The notes under the pieces are model-generated. The model made no database searches. It saw only the letters and a list, made by a program, of their open reading frames with translations, and was not told the DNA's origin. The position numbers and the translations under genes were made by a program. Positions 1 to 12,456 of a DNA stretch of 64,000 nt are shown here, piece by piece. Source of the stretch: Zygnema circumcarinatum (taxonomy: Eukaryota; Streptophyta; Zygnematophyceae; Zygnematales; Zygnemataceae). Every line of letters starts with the position of its first letter. The stretch's first letter is position 1. The stretch is from NCBI GenBank assembly GCA_037447605.1, contig CM074811.1, positions 1,323,027 through 1,387,026 on the forward strand. The letters are read 5' to 3'.

Positions 1-570
1 GGGGAGGGGGAGGGGGAGGGGGAGGGGAGAGGGGGAGGGGGGGAGGGGGGGGGAGGGGGGGAGGGGAGGGGGAGGGGGGGAGGGGGGAGGGGGGAGGGGG
101 GAGGGGGGAGGGGGGGAGGGGGGGAGGGGGGAGGGGGGGAGGGGGAGGGGGGAGGGGGGAGGGGGAGGGGGAGGGGAGGGGGGAGGGGGGAGGGGGGGAG
201 GGGGAGGGGAGGGGGAGGGGAGGGGAGGGGAGGGGAGGGGGAGGGGGGGGAGGGGAGGGGGAGGGGGAGGGGGGAGGGGGAGGGGGAGGGGGGGAGGGGG
301 GAGGGGGAGGGGAGGGGAGGGGGAGGGGGAGGGGGAGGGGGGAGGGGAGGGGGGGAGGGGGAGGGGGGAGGGGAGGGGGGAGGGGGGGAGGGGAGGGGGA
401 GGGGGGGAGGGGAGGGGAGGGGTGGGAGGGGAGGGGGAGGGGGGGAGGGGAGAGGGGGAGGGGGAGGGGGAGGGGGAGGGGGGGAGGGGAGGGGGAGGGG
501 GAGGGGAGAGGGGGGAGGGGGGAGGGGGAGGGGAAGGGGAGGGGGGAGGGGGGAGGGGGAGGGGAGGGGT
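1..570. repeat. G-run minisatellite (runs of 4-8 G separated by single A)
   Basis: About 570 bases consist almost only of G runs of four to eight separated by single A residues, with one T near 422. The plus strand is G-rich and could form G-quadruplexes throughout; the minus strand is C-rich. The tract lies just inside the final intron of the minus-strand UDP-glucose 4-epimerase gene, only a few bases after the 5' splice site at 578, so the pre-mRNA carries a C-rich (CCCCT-like) tract. Predicted Gly/Glu- or Pro-rich reading frames through it are repeat artefacts. The left limit is not seen because the tract runs to the window edge. Confidence 0.97.
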
Positions 571-578
571 CACCACAC

Positions 579-3500
579 CCAATGCAACTCTCTCCGGGCT
601 TTCTCTGTCGAAGCGAAAACTTCACTTGCATCACCCGGCCTCCTTGCAGCAAACTTCAACGGAATTTTCTGCAGTGACAGGCCAAGAGTGTTATCCTATC
701 CCTCCACAGAAAGGCAAGGCTGACAAAACATGCGCACAAGGAAGAACGCTTCAATTGCAAGCATCCCAATCGCAACGAGCAGATATCAGGAAGCAGCAGA
801 AGACTACAGAATACCGCACAACTCCAAGAAAGAGCCGTCTGGTGGGCCACTTTTCTATCCTGCTCTACTTTTGGCTTCCACATCATAACCAGCAAATTTT
901 GCATAGCTGAATCCTTTGGACATACGCCATACCATGCCTTTGGATGAGGCAAACGATTTTCATGCCCATGGTAAGTGAAAAAACAAGCATCACAGGGGCA
1001 TGTACGGAACTGAAGCGTTTCAGATAAAGATTAAAGCACTGGAATCAAATCGCACCCCATCCTCATCTTCACTGACAATGAAGCCTGACCAAGAGTTAGC
1101 CATAACGTCCCCGGGAAAGGAGACCGACCTTCCCACACGCCTTCTCAAAAGCAGCCACCATCTCCAAAACCGTGGTGCCTTTCCCATTCCCCAAGTTGTA
1201 TACCGAACATGCTGCAAAGATGCAAGACTGCCCCTTTAGCATTCTGCTGTCTAAGAAGTTAGGAGACACTTTGCCACACTATCTGCAATGTGATCCTGAG
1301 ACGAAAGGACAGGGAGACCGTTGTGTGATTCGAGTTAACCCAACTCAAAATTTTCCGGTTTGACATTCTCTCAGGAAGGTGACAGCTTGAGAAAATCTCG
1401 ACCAACTACAGGTGATAGAAGGGGCAGAAAGAGCATTGAGGAGTACGGGGAAAGGAGTTGCAGGTGAAAGTGGCGAAAAGTGAGAGAGAGTGGAGACATA
1501 GAACGATTGAATTCTCAGGAGAAATTCCAACTGCAATGCAAGCATTCACCATTCTCCTCCCCCCTTCTCAAACCGGAAACCAGCACATGGTGTGTACTGT
1601 CATCTGGTACATACTTTTGGCCACCTTTCAATAAGGATCTCTTGGTTAATAGTTTATTCCAATTTGTCCCCTAATGCTGAGGCCAAGGGCAAACTTTAAA
1701 CATGTCCCAAAAATAGCTGCACACACCTTTATCCCCAGTTCTGGAAAGCTTCCTGAGAGCTGCCACGTGTCCTGACGCCAAGTCCATCACATGAATGTAA
1801 TCACGGACCTGCCAACACAGTCCATATCGTAAAACTTCCTTCGGGTAAAAACGCAAATGAAGCTAAAACGGTACATGGTTCAACAAGCACGTCCAGAGAG
1901 ATAGACCTACATTCTCAGTTTGCGGTTTCTTGGCCATTTTCAAGTCCTACCTACGACGTACGTTAGAAGGAAAGAAACCGACTAATATTTTTTATATGTC
2001 CGCTACTCTATGTAATCATCGACTGAAGGGGGTGCAGTTATGCGGTGGCATATCGGTTCGAAAAGGATTATGAATAAGAAATATGTGTTTTCAGCATAAT
2101 CAATCTCCCAATCTATTGCTGAGACATGCCTACTGTTCTCTTCTGCTCACTGTCCATGCTGCAGGTATTTAGAAACGGAGTTATATGTTGATGGAATGTT
2201 CTGAAGAGTTGACTTCTAACGTGATTCCGCATTCAAGTACCATGGAGGAGGGTGGGGGAATCGAGGTCGAGGTTTGCAAATCGCCCTTTTGAGCTATTAA
2301 GTACAGAGACTTTCCTTCATTTTTATTTTATTTTATTTTAATTTTCCCAAAATTAAGGCCGACACCGACATCGCACCGGGAAAAAATCATGCCACGCAAT
2401 CCCTCCCACTTGTCTCTCTCTCTATGTGACTCTCAAAATGATGAGTCCCGACCTTCAACGTTTGTGAAACTCTTCACTTCCTTCAAACACTTGCCAAGTT
2501 TACACCCATTAAGGTACAGCAAGATACAAGAATCCAACCACCTCTATTCCAAACCTAGCTTACTAAAGTGGGGACTCACCCCGGTTCCGTCCCTTGTGCT
2601 GTAGTCTGTACCAAAAACAGTGAGCTCTTTAATCCGACCCACCACCACCTGCTGGATGAATGGCATCAAGTTGTTTGGAATTCCCACAGGGTCTTCCCCC
2701 AACAAGCCGCTCGGGTGAGCACCCACAGGGTTGAAGTAGCGGAGCAGTACAATGTTCCAAGAGGGGTCTGACACGTGCAGGTCTTTCAGCATCTCTTCGA
2801 CAAAGAGCTGCAAGAAGGGAATCACAAAGTCGATCGATCAGCAGATCACCAGCAGTTTTTTGAAGCAAAGTCGGAAAAAGAGACTTTTCTTGATCCTGCT
2901 GTAGGAAGTTGAGACTGGAATAGAGGAGGAGTTTGCAAGGCTCTAAATGAATGCTCCTTTTGTTGTTTTTTTACCTTCGTTCGTCCATACGGATTTAGTG
3001 CTTGAAGAGGTGAGTCTTCGCAGCACGGTACTGATTTTGGCTGGCCGTAAACAGTGGCTGACGAGGAGAACACTAGCTGCACGGACACGTTTCCCATGTT
3101 GGAAAGGAGGGGAGAGTAGGGAAAAGAAGAGAAGAGAGAGTGGAGGCTGGAGAGTACAGATACGACATAAGACTATTCCACTCACGGGAATCATCACCAA
3201 CTTGTTTGTACAATGTAACCGCATACCTATAAAGGCTTGGTGCTGTGTTTGTTATTAAAAAGTGGCTCTGAAAACAGAGCAGGCAACGGGGACGAGAAGG
3301 GGAAGGAACGGCAAGAAATGAAGATTTTCAGATAGCCAGCTCTACTATTTCTACTATTTCTTTTTTTTTTTCTATTTCTATTTTTTTACGGCCCACCTTC
3401 TTGCAGTTATGCTCGGCCATAAGCTCCACCAGGTTCAAAGTCCCCGCCATATTGTTCCGGTAATACCAGAGAGGCTTCCTCACGCTCTCTCCCACTGCCT

Positions 3501-4575
3501 TCAGACCCGCAAAGTGAATGACAGCTTCGAACCTGCTCCCCATTTCATTTTTTTTCCCCATCACACGTCATAACCAATATTCCTCACAGCTTCCTCTCCA
3601 TTACGCTCTGCCTCTAAGAAGCTAATGTGAATTGGAAGGCAAAAATTTGAGATCATCGCCTATAACAACAGATGGCGGGGGATTTCCTAGCGTGAGCAAG
3701 TTGAGCATGCTTTCTGCATAGCGTTGAAGGCATTCGAGGTGAGATCATTCAGGATGAAAAATTTTTAAGCTATCCTCGAGCTGGAGATCAGCGAAAGGGC
3801 TCCCGGGAAACCACTCACTCGTACTGCGCAAAAACCTTTGCCAATTCTTCTTTGTCACAAAGGTCAACCTGCACGAGACAGACCATGCAGCCTCAATCCC
3901 TAAAAATCTAGATTTCAGAAATGGAGATGACACATTAAGTGCAGTGAATGATTTTTTTTATTTTTTTAACATGTGAGTATTTAGCCCTAGGTTTTTTTTG
4001 CATTTAAAACAGCACTAACGTTATGAAATGCCAAATTGGAACCGTTTTCTCCCGCAAGCTCTGCCACTCTCCGCAGCGCTTCTTCAGAGGAGTTCTCAAG
4101 ATTATCCACAATAACGACCCTGAACAGGTTGAAAAAAAAAAGGAGAGAGAGGAGGAGAACGGAAGCGTTAGAATGGTCGATCTGCAAGTCGCCATCAAAC
4201 TATACGAAAGGTGGCAGAGTCAAATCAAGCAGTCAAAGGAGCATCAGATCTACTAAAGTAGCAGAGTTCTTTTGGCAGGATCCAGGGCTTCAATAAAGTA
4301 TGTGCATTCAGATGTCAATGCAAGCAAACTTGCTCCGATCGATCTTGACGATACCTGTATTCATCATCCAAGAGCTGCAGAACCGTGTGACTTCCAATGA
4401 ATCCTGCACCGCCAGTCACAAGAATGTTGCTATGCAGATGGACGCCATTGGCAGCAGCGCCTCCTCCATGGCCATTCACAGATCTGATCAGATCTTCCAT
4501 GCCTTTCCCTTCTCCAAAAATCTCAACTGCTCCATCGCTCATCTCTTTCATTTGTTCTCTGATCTCAACAACCAT
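579..4575 (-). CDS. UGE: UDP-glucose 4-epimerase (3' end outside window)
   Basis: Interconverts UDP-glucose and UDP-galactose for cell-wall and glycolipid synthesis; normally cytosolic, NAD-dependent. Nine exons joined by eye: 4575-4355, 4119-4020, 3868-3819, 3532-3397, 3076-2975, 2807-2580, 1808-1727, 1211-1129 and 668-579; all have GT/AG borders and compatible phases, giving 364 residues. The NAD motif GGAGFIG is at residues 55-61, the serine cluster of the active site at about 173-175 (SSSATVYG), and the catalytic YxxxK as YGRTK at 199-203. Later conserved blocks [30 protein letters not shown] and RRPGDA are all present. The family then ends with about 25-30 residues (the WNWASKNPxGY block); these are absent and must lie left of base 1, beyond the G-run intron. 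The roughly 49-residue glycine-rich leader before the NAD fold is longer than usual for plant UGEs. Start ATG at 4575 is the first in frame. Confidence 0.96.
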
Positions 4576-6385
4576 TCGAGCGTTAGCTCCCCTTCCAAAA
4601 CCAATCCAAAGCCGTCTCGTTCTCTTTCAAATGTCTCCTCAAACCTCACCACCAAACCGCCATCAAATCCGCTCTATCTCCCGCATTCAACCCTCTCCCT
4701 TCCTTTCCCCTTTCTATTCTCCTTGCAACTCCCTCCACTGACCTGATTCTAAGCCCCCCTCTTCTTCTCTCCCTCCCTCACTACTTCCCCCTTCCTCGCT
4801 CCCTCTCGCCCTCCCTCTCCCTCTCTCCCTCTCTCCCTCTCTCCCTCTCTCCCTCTCTCCCTCTCTCCCTCTCCCTCTCCCTCTCCCTGTCCCTCTCCCT
4901 CTCCCTCTCCCTCCATCCCTGTCTGTAGGGCCGCGCGGATCTGGGAGCCTCCCTGCGGATCCCTCCCGCTGGCCAGGGCCGCCACGTGGCGCCCCGCCAC
5001 TTGCTACCCCCGTAACCGTTCCATGCTAGCAGATCCGCGTTCCGTTTCCCACGGACGCGTTTGTACGCTACCCGTACGGCGGATCGCGCCGCCGACACGC
5101 TTTACTGCCCAGTTTGACACGTGGCAAAACCCGATTGGCTTCCGCGGCTAGCTCAGGTCAGTGGGAATCGTGATCGGTCAGGGCGGCAGGGCCAGCAGAG
5201 CCAGGAGGGGCCGAAACGATACCGTACGGCACGGCGCAAGGGCCAACCGTTGGATCGGTCGCCGGAATGCTTGCGGACCGTCGATTGGGGCCCAGCCAGC
5301 CATTGGCAATGAATGGCAACTATTGGACGGTCAACCATTGAAAAAGAATACCATTGGCGAGCAATATGCAATGGTTGGCGATCCAATCTGCGCGCCGTGC
5401 GGGCAGGCCCGAGTCCTAAAATGTTTTTTTCTTTCTGCCCGCCGGCGTGGCCGCGGACACGTGACGGCGCTGAGGTCAGCGCCCAGGGTGGCGTCATGAT
5501 GGCGTACCGTCTATAACAGCGTCCCCGGCCGGCGTCCGTGGCGTCCGTCAGTCCGTCCGTCCGTCCCGTCCTCCCGTCCCGTCCTCCCGTCCCGTCCGTC
5601 CGTCCGTCCGTCCGTCCCCTAAGCAGCGCCGGCTGCTTTGAGGGCCGCGTTAGTGGCCGGTCCCCCCCCTGCCCCGGGCCGGGGTCCCGCCCGGCAGGTA
5701 CCGTCGAGCCTTTCTTTTTCTTTATGGGTCGGTACGAACGTTCGACAAGGGGTCCCTTCCAGGTCCTGTTCGTTCCACGTTCGCCCTTCGGCATGTCCAT
5801 GTCCATTTGATTGCGTCGCCTCTCGCCTGCGGGAGACTAGTCCAGGCCAGCTCAGTCCAGGCCAACCGCATTGCTGCAGACTCTGTATCAGTACTACTGG
5901 GCAGTGGCAGCGGCCTGTGCCGCCCTCACGAGATGCGCAAAAACTTGAACGTTATCGCCTCTGGAGGCTGCGCTTGTTGCCACTTTAGGCGCGCGCATGC
6001 TCCTGTCGTTTACTTGTGTTCTCGCATCGGAATGAAAAACACAGTTGAGGACTACGCGTGCCATCCATCACTCATCGATGCCGGCTTGGCAGTGCTCATC
6101 CGACGTATTCTAAGGGGACTATACGTTTACGGAAGGAAGCTACTGCAGCCAAATGTGAGTTTTGAATTGCTCTAGTATTCGATTGAATCAATTCGCGGAA
6201 ACGTAGAACTCGGCTTTGGTCTGCTGAACATTTGGTAAAACAAAAACTCTAAATGCGTGTTAAAATGCACTAACATAGTTGTCCCGACTATAGAATTAAG
6301 AATATGAACTTATTTTAAGAGTTCAATTGGTCGTAATGTTCACTCCAGACTCCCATGCCCCCCCGGAAACAAACCGCTTCAGTTT
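4576..6385. promoter_or_regulatory. UGE upstream region with CT tract and GTACGG/ACGT motifs
   Basis: Contains no convincing gene. Bases 4745-4920 are a CT-rich tract, which reads as GA-rich in the UGE 5' leader. Bases 4930-5520 are GC-rich and hold several ACGT cores (for example CCACGTGG near 4983 and CACGTGG near 5122) and GTACGG motifs (near 5059 and 5223). A CCATTG/CAATGG inverted-repeat cluster lies at 5298-5375, and a CCGT-type simple repeat at about 5545-5615. From about 6000 to 6385 the DNA is plain and AT-richer; it is the 3' flank of the fucosidase gene. An open frame at 5807-6175 begins at a non-ATG codon and has no recognisable domain. Confidence 0.6.
5540..5617. repeat. (CCGT)-type simple repeat
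   Basis: Reiterated CCGTCCGT and CCGTCCCGTCCT units over about 75 bases, upstream of the UGE gene and downstream of the fucosidase gene. Open frames across it (Val/Arg/Pro-rich) are repeat artefacts. Confidence 0.85.
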
Positions 6386-9300
6386 TTACATAATGTGCGA
6401 CTTCTTCACGACCCGAAGCCTCCAATCCAACACGTATACCTCTCCATACCCCGCAGGAAACTGTTGACATTGGCTCCCACAGAGCAATGTCAACCTCCGT
6501 CTCCTCTCACTGAAGCATTTGACTCGCACTTCCACCAAGCCCATGTCCTTCCAAAGGAGGTCCACCTCCACAGCTCCCCGCACTCTTAGGCCAACCAAAG
6601 CTCCAGAGGGCCATTCCTCCCATGGGAAGGCGGGAAATAACTGGATTTCACTGAAGCCCTCCACTTCATTTCCTCTACTTTGCACCAACATTTCAGCAAC
6701 AGCAGCTGGAAATCTGCAAGGCAAAGCATTTTGGGTGGTCTAATTGCAAGGGGTGCCTTCATAAGATCACCGATAAGGATCAACAAACATTGATCGCGTT
6801 TAAATTCACAAGTTTAAAATCAACCGATTTGTCAGAGCACATTTCTGAGGGAAAGGAATAACACGCATACCCGAGGTTGCCGTCAATTTGGAAAGGAGGG
6901 TGGCCGTTGAAGAGGTTCGGATATAACCCACCTCCCCCCAAAGGGGGATATATGGAAGAAGGTTCCAGAAAGCGAAACAAGTGTGCTACCATGCGGTATG
7001 CTTCTTTTGCGTTTCCGAGACGCGCCCACAATGCGATTTTCCATGCAGTTGACCAACCAGGACCTTCTTCACCTGGCGGACTCGTCAGGTCCGCTCTCAC
7101 AAGCAAGAAGTCAACAAGATCAGCAAATCCTTATCAACTTGAGGGCGAGTACATGCCAAGAGCCGGACATGAGACTGATAATAATGATGATGATGTTGTA
7201 TTGTCGAACAATGCATCATAACGAGCATGTCTTTGAAGGAGAATGTCAAGCCTGCAAGATAGTTAGGGCTTGACAGGAAATCACTCACCCCTGAGAGTGA
7301 CACTCTTAGCGGCTGCAGCAGCAATTTCTTTGTCTATGTCTGCATGAATGCTGTGCCCCGGATAGAGGCCATACAGGTGAGAGAGATGTCGGTGCTGAGG
7401 GTCGGGATCATCAAAATCAACTGCCTGCTAGAGGAGCTCTTCAACACACGGAAGCACAAAAGGAGGAAAAGGAATGTGGTGATCATGTAAACCAGTTTCG
7501 CATCTTGGACCGTAGAGAATGCACATGTATTTTCTAAGGTCCTCCCACCTGTGCTTGAGGGCTTACCCATTCCATGAGGCAACCATTCTTCCCCACTTGC
7601 AGGGGAAGGAGTCGATCTCTCGCCCTCTTCAACTCAGTGCAAATATCTCCATCTTGATCCCCTAAAATCTGCACCATAACAACATTCCCGTGGAGCAAAA
7701 ACAAAATGGGAGCAAAAAAAAAATGAACAGTGTCCTTTATCCTGCTTCTCCGAAAGGCTTTGACCAGGAAAGTGTAACTACAGAACTGTGCCATTTCTCT
7801 CTCACACTCCTCCCTCGTCAGTTCCACCTTCATTTCTCTCTCCCTTTAAACCTGACCAGCCACATAGAACCCCACAGAAAAAGTTTACCTCGTTTGCCAC
7901 GATGCAAGCAGAGAAGACATGATTGATGATTGAAAGGTCCATTGTGGCCCCCATCGCCACACTAGCAACCTGTCCATCCTCTTGGAGGAACAAATGTTCG
8001 GGAGAGGTAGAGGGGCAAGTGAGGAGGTTTCCACTATGGGGATCCTCCACAAGCCAGTTCAGAAGGAACAGTGCGCTTCCCCGAAGGAGGGGGTATGCTG
8101 TTTCTCGCAAAAAGTCCTACACGCACAAAACAGGAAGGGAGTGGAACTCATTTGGCGGCAGGATGAATAGACCAAATGGCAGGTTTATGTCCTTGTAGTG
8201 CCACGTGGCAGCACCTGATTGGGGGAGAAGCAGTAGTGCTCCCAGAGGTGCAGAACAAGCCAGGCGCCTCCCATTGGCCAGAGGGCCCAAGAGGGATCGT
8301 CTGCAGTAGTGCCTGTCTGCCCCCAAATGTCGGTTTGATGATGGCAGACCCATCCCGGAAGCCCATAGTTCACCTACATAAGCATCAATAACACAATAAC
8401 CCATCCATTTTTTATTTGTCTTGGAATACACGTTTCTGAATTATCCTTTCTATGGACGTCAGAAAATGAGATGTTGCTGTCTTAGGTGCTAAGTTGGTGG
8501 GAGGGTGGTGGGGGAAGAGAAAGTAGTGAGCACCTCAGCTGTAAGGGTCCCATTTTCTGCGAGGATTTTTACAAGCTCGAATAGCGGGCGGTGACTATCG
8601 ACGAGGTTGCATACTTCAGCAGGCCAATAGTTCATCTCCAAGTTTATGTTTAAATGAGGGCATCCTCTGCGTTGCATTGCAGCAAGCACCAAATGAGCCT
8701 ACTCAAAAATGTGAAAGAATTGAGCACTTCGTAGGGCGACAAACTGTCGCTCTAAGTCGGGATCGCAAGTTTCAGTTGAAAACGTTAACTTAAGGATACT
8801 CAATAAAAAGGCATTCCCAAAAGTCTACATTCGTTTTGTGAAAAAGGATGGGTAGAGTCCCACCTCCATGGAGGGTTAAGCCCTTGGCTCCATATCCCTT
8901 GCAAGTTGGCAACAAAGCTCCCAGGTCTTGAAGAAGAAAGCAGCAGATAGCGCCCGTACTGAAACAGGAGGGTTACAAGGCTTGGATCTCTTGTCTCTTG
9001 GAAGGACTTCAGTCTCTCATCAGTTGGCAGGACTCCACCTTTTGATATAGCACTAATGATAGCATCCGTCACACCACTCTGCTTGCTGGAATTACTACGA
9101 GAAACAGCACTATGAGAAGTGGTTTTGTGAGTGTTCAGGATGCTCGGAGTTTCTAGAGCAGGGGATTGTCCTGCTCTAATCTGACAGAAGTCGCTTGCAA
9201 TATCCTCCTTGCTACGAACAGTTATCTCCTCCTGCCCATCCAGTTTTCCAATAGCGGCCCTCTCCTCCTCCTTGGGCCCAAGGAACTCAAGATCCATCTT

Positions 9301-11161
9301 TCTAAAAAGAGGTTGATAGTCTGCGAGGTGGCAAGCCAAAAGCTCCTCCCAATTTTTCTCCGCTGCAGCTCCAATTGCAGCCTCACACATAGCAAGAGGG
9401 TCCCTCGACGAATCCTTTGGAGCCACGTGTGGCCCTTCATACGATGAAGCTCCTGCAACAAGAATCAGTACTCCACCTGCACTAACAATATCCAGAGACT
9501 TAGCATCTTGGCCTTCCATTACTCTGCCTCCATTCCACAACTGCACCTCAATAACAGCCGCAAAAGCAACCCCTTCCTGTACACCTTTCTTCGTCGCTTC
9601 CTTTCCTCCCGTCCCTTCCTTTCCTTCTCTTTCAATGAAGTTGCCTCCCATTGGACTATCACCCCGGCATCGTCCAATAAGCACCACTTGGTTCCCCCGA
9701 TCATTCACGTGCACCGACTGCTTGAGAGGAGAATCTAATCTGACTGACAAGGAGACTCCTTCTTCATAATCAGTGGTGATTCGAATAGCTAGAACTTGAT
9801 CAAGCTGTGATACAAAGGCTTCCCGAAGGATCCCGGCTTTTCCGCCATTCTCAGAAGACCAAGTGTATGCAACAGAGGCTACGGCTGTGTCAAGGTCGAG
9901 CTGCCGAACATACTCCTGAACCTTTTCCTCTGACGGAGGGTTTGAGAATAAAAGGGATAGAGTACCGAGGGGCTCATAAACCTGATCAAGGCCACGCGCA
10001 CAGCCAAACTCTCAAGCCTGTAGCAGCAAATTGGTACGGAGAGCTGCAAAAGAATTTATCGCTTGATGCCTTAATCAACATTGTTTAGACAACATTGAAG
10101 AGTCGCATTGCAAAAGAATGAATAGTAGACCTGTGCATAGGCGCCGAGCATGTCTTTGGAAAGCTCGGTGGCCTTTGCGAAATGTCCTGCAAAGACAGCC
10201 TCACGGACAGCTGGCAGCACATCCTTCGCCCCCGGATTGTTCCAATCCTTAGGTCCTCCTGACCACAGCGAGTCCTCTGCACAACGAATGTACAGCATAT
10301 TCAGCACAGACGAAAAGAGAAAATAACATATGAATGTAACATAAAATTCACGCTGTGCAAACACGCCGTCCTTAACGTTTACCAATAAGATCTTAGATAC
10401 CAGACGACTCAGCCGCCTCTCAATTGAGATGAATGGAGTTAAATTCATTTTTTGTTTTTTCACAGTAACAATGTACACCCTTATCTATCTCAATAAATGT
10501 CCATCCACCAATGCCGCTCCCAAAGGTTTGATAACTCCTTCAGCTTGTTATACACACGCATGATAACGCTATCGGAGAAAGAATTTGCAAAACTATGCAC
10601 CTTTCATAGATACTCGAATGTGACCCTCAGCCCTACCGCACTCGCTATATTGTGCGATTTAAAAAAAGCGCCCTTACATCCATAAAAATCCCTTCAACTT
10701 GCTAAATTATTTGCGCACTACGCAACAGCTTTATCCCCTACTTCTCCATTCCTAAGAAGCTTGAATGCTTCACCCGACCTCCTGACACTACAATGCAGTT
10801 AAAATTATAATTAGCAATAAAATGTTCAAATATGATATTCCCTTTCCCTCACAGCAATAGCACCTCCCATGAAGAAGCAAACAACTTCCGGGTTGCTGAA
10901 ATGCAAGGGCCCACCGTTCAACTCAACCGTTTCCGTTGCAGTTCCACCGAACAGCATGGCGCCCAGGCGGCCATTCCCCAATGGCAGCGCCTCCGTCCAG
11001 TGGGAGGCCGCCCGCCTGTACCAAAGGGATGAGAAAGGCGCGCAGAACTCGCCTCTAATGCGCTTCATGTACAGGTTTTCTATGCTGCAGTTTTCATCGG
11101 GCAGGTCTTCCACGGATACAGAGACCCAGTCGTCATCTATGGCCTCTGCAGAAGCCTCCAT
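6386..11161 (-). CDS. FUC95A: alpha-L-fucosidase, glycoside hydrolase family 95
   Basis: Removes alpha-1,2-linked fucose, in plants mainly from xyloglucan and arabinogalactan side chains in the apoplast (AXY8/FUC95A family). Ten exons: 11161-10915, 10276-10131, 9981-8864, 8666-8534, 8373-8215, 8116-7889, 7668-7567, 7424-7289, 7072-6871, 6713-6386; their sum is 2799 bases, exactly 932 codons plus stop. Hallmarks in order: LPLGNGRLGAM near the start, LWSGGPKDWNNP, NINLEMNYWPAE (the two Asn, about 510 and 512, match those positioning water in this family), PSTSPEH (general-acid Glu about 641), and QIDGNLG (Asp about 820), so the active site looks intact. It is longer than the roughly 840 residues of the Arabidopsis enzyme, largely through insertions in exon 3 rich in Lys, Glu and Ser. 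The start at 11161 (MEASAEAID) was preferred over the longer frame to 11464 because the added part is GA-repeat leader. No clear signal peptide is visible. Confidence 0.95.
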
Positions 11162-11225
11162 CTCTCTCCCCTCTCTCCCTCGCCTCTCCGTCCCTGCTCT
11201 CCTCTCTCTCTCCCTCCCCTGAAAG
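11162..11225. repeat. CT-rich tract in fucosidase 5' leader
   Basis: Pyrimidine tract on the plus strand, that is GAGAGGGAG-type purine repeat in the transcribed leader of the fucosidase gene. It ends directly at the chosen start codon, which supports its being untranslated. Confidence 0.75.
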
Positions 11226-11334
11226 CAGGAGCAAGCCCTGGGCTTCAACAGAACCAAGACGTTTCTTTGGTTGAAGGGCGGACATTGGAGCTTTAAAAAT
11301 TTAAAAAAATGGTCTGGACCAATCCCAGCCTGCC

Positions 11335-11584
11335 ACGTCAGCAGATTTGCGTACGTGCCATAAGCTGATTGGCCTCCGCTTAAGTACACTTCAATGGAGA
11401 CCATCCCAAAACCGCCCGCTTTTCGCTCCGATTGCCACGTTTCATCCTCATGCCGATGTGGCAACGACCGCCGCCACGTAGATTCACCACGTAGATGCCA
11501 CTGCAGCGAAATTTACGTGTCTGGACACTTGTCGCCTTCTCCGTCGGTAAGCTGACGTGGCGAGGGCCAGGTATGATACCACGT
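11335..11584. promoter_or_regulatory. Cluster of ACGT-core (ABRE/G-box-like) elements between divergent genes
   Basis: Eight ACGT cores occur in 250 bases, at about 11335, 11353, 11437, 11476, 11489, 11515, 11555 and 11581; most are preceded by CC or followed by GG (CCACGT, GACGTGG, CCACGTGG). bZIP factors of the ABA pathway bind such sites, and repeated copies are the usual requirement for ABA response. The cluster is upstream of both the fucosidase (minus) and the LEA gene (plus). Confidence 0.55.
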
Positions 11585-12456
11585 GGCGTCTGGATGTTTT
11601 CCCTGCAAGCAGGCCTTGGCAAAGGGCTCTGGAGGAAAGCGGTAGAAGAGGCGACATTTTTTTTTTTTACCACAGAAGCATTTCTCCGTTTTGGCAGCGC
11701 CCGTTGGGACTTTGAAGGCGGGCCATATTCAAAGTATTCTGCAGCGCTTGAGAGGGAAGCAGAAGCAGAAGAAGCAGTGCACGGGAGCGCTTCCCTCATA
11801 GTAAGTGCTTGCTTGAATCAAATGGTGCTTGAAACTCGGTTGAAAAAAATGTTTGCAGATTACTCAGGGAGGAGAGGGGAGGCAAATGAGAGGACGCGAG
11901 AGAGGAGGGCGTGGATGATAGCAAGTAGGATGGTTGAGGAGGCTGAGATCAAATGGTTGCTGGAGAAGGTGTGGCGAGGCGACTGTGTCTGCAATCTTCT
12001 TGGAGTTCATACAGATTTGCCTCCAAACGGGCTGCTTACATCTGCAATGTTCTCAACTACCAAGTGAAGCCGGTGTACCTTTGACAGAATATGCAAAGTG
12101 AGAAGCATAGTAGTCTTGCTGTACTGGATGAAACAATTTGCTTTGAGCAAAAAATCGGCATGCTTGCTGATTAGTTGTTCATGTCGAACTTGTATGAGCC
12201 TGCAACTTTGAACTTGGGATGTACAAGGCCCATAGGCCAAGGCCCTTGTCTTTCACATTGGTTGCGGGCTCTCTGAATAATGAAGTCGATTATTGATTAT
12301 AATTTTGATCTACCACGATGCAAGTAGCCCTTGAAAATTCTCTATTTGCTAGCATTTGTGAATGTAGAAGTTTTCATTTGCATCTGAATGCTGCGCTCAT
12401 AATCGCTTGGTCTCCCGCAGCCAGCAGACCACTTTCAGAGACGGCTCTTTGCTGAA
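11585..12456 (+). other. Probable 5' leader and leader intron of the LEA gene
   Basis: No conserved coding sequence is visible. A possible leader exon runs to a good donor (ATA|GTAAGT) near 11799, and the acceptor before the LEA start is at 12420 (TCTCCCGCAG). An open frame from an ATG at 11594 could be joined in phase to the LEA exon and would add an N-terminal extension. It crosses a T12 stretch and resembles no LEA protein, so it is treated as untranslated. cDNA would settle it. Confidence 0.4.

Noticed and set aside
422-910. 162-residue Gly/Glu-rich open frame
   Set aside because: Translation of the G-run repeat followed by the antisense of a UGE exon; no independent support.
5807-6175. 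122-residue frame downstream of the fucosidase gene
   Set aside because: Starts at a non-ATG codon and shows no domain or splice evidence.
11162-11464. N-terminal extension of the fucosidase to 11464
   Set aside because: The added residues come from GA-repeat leader (RERERRAGTERRG type), and the ATG at 11161 is nearer to the conserved start of the family.
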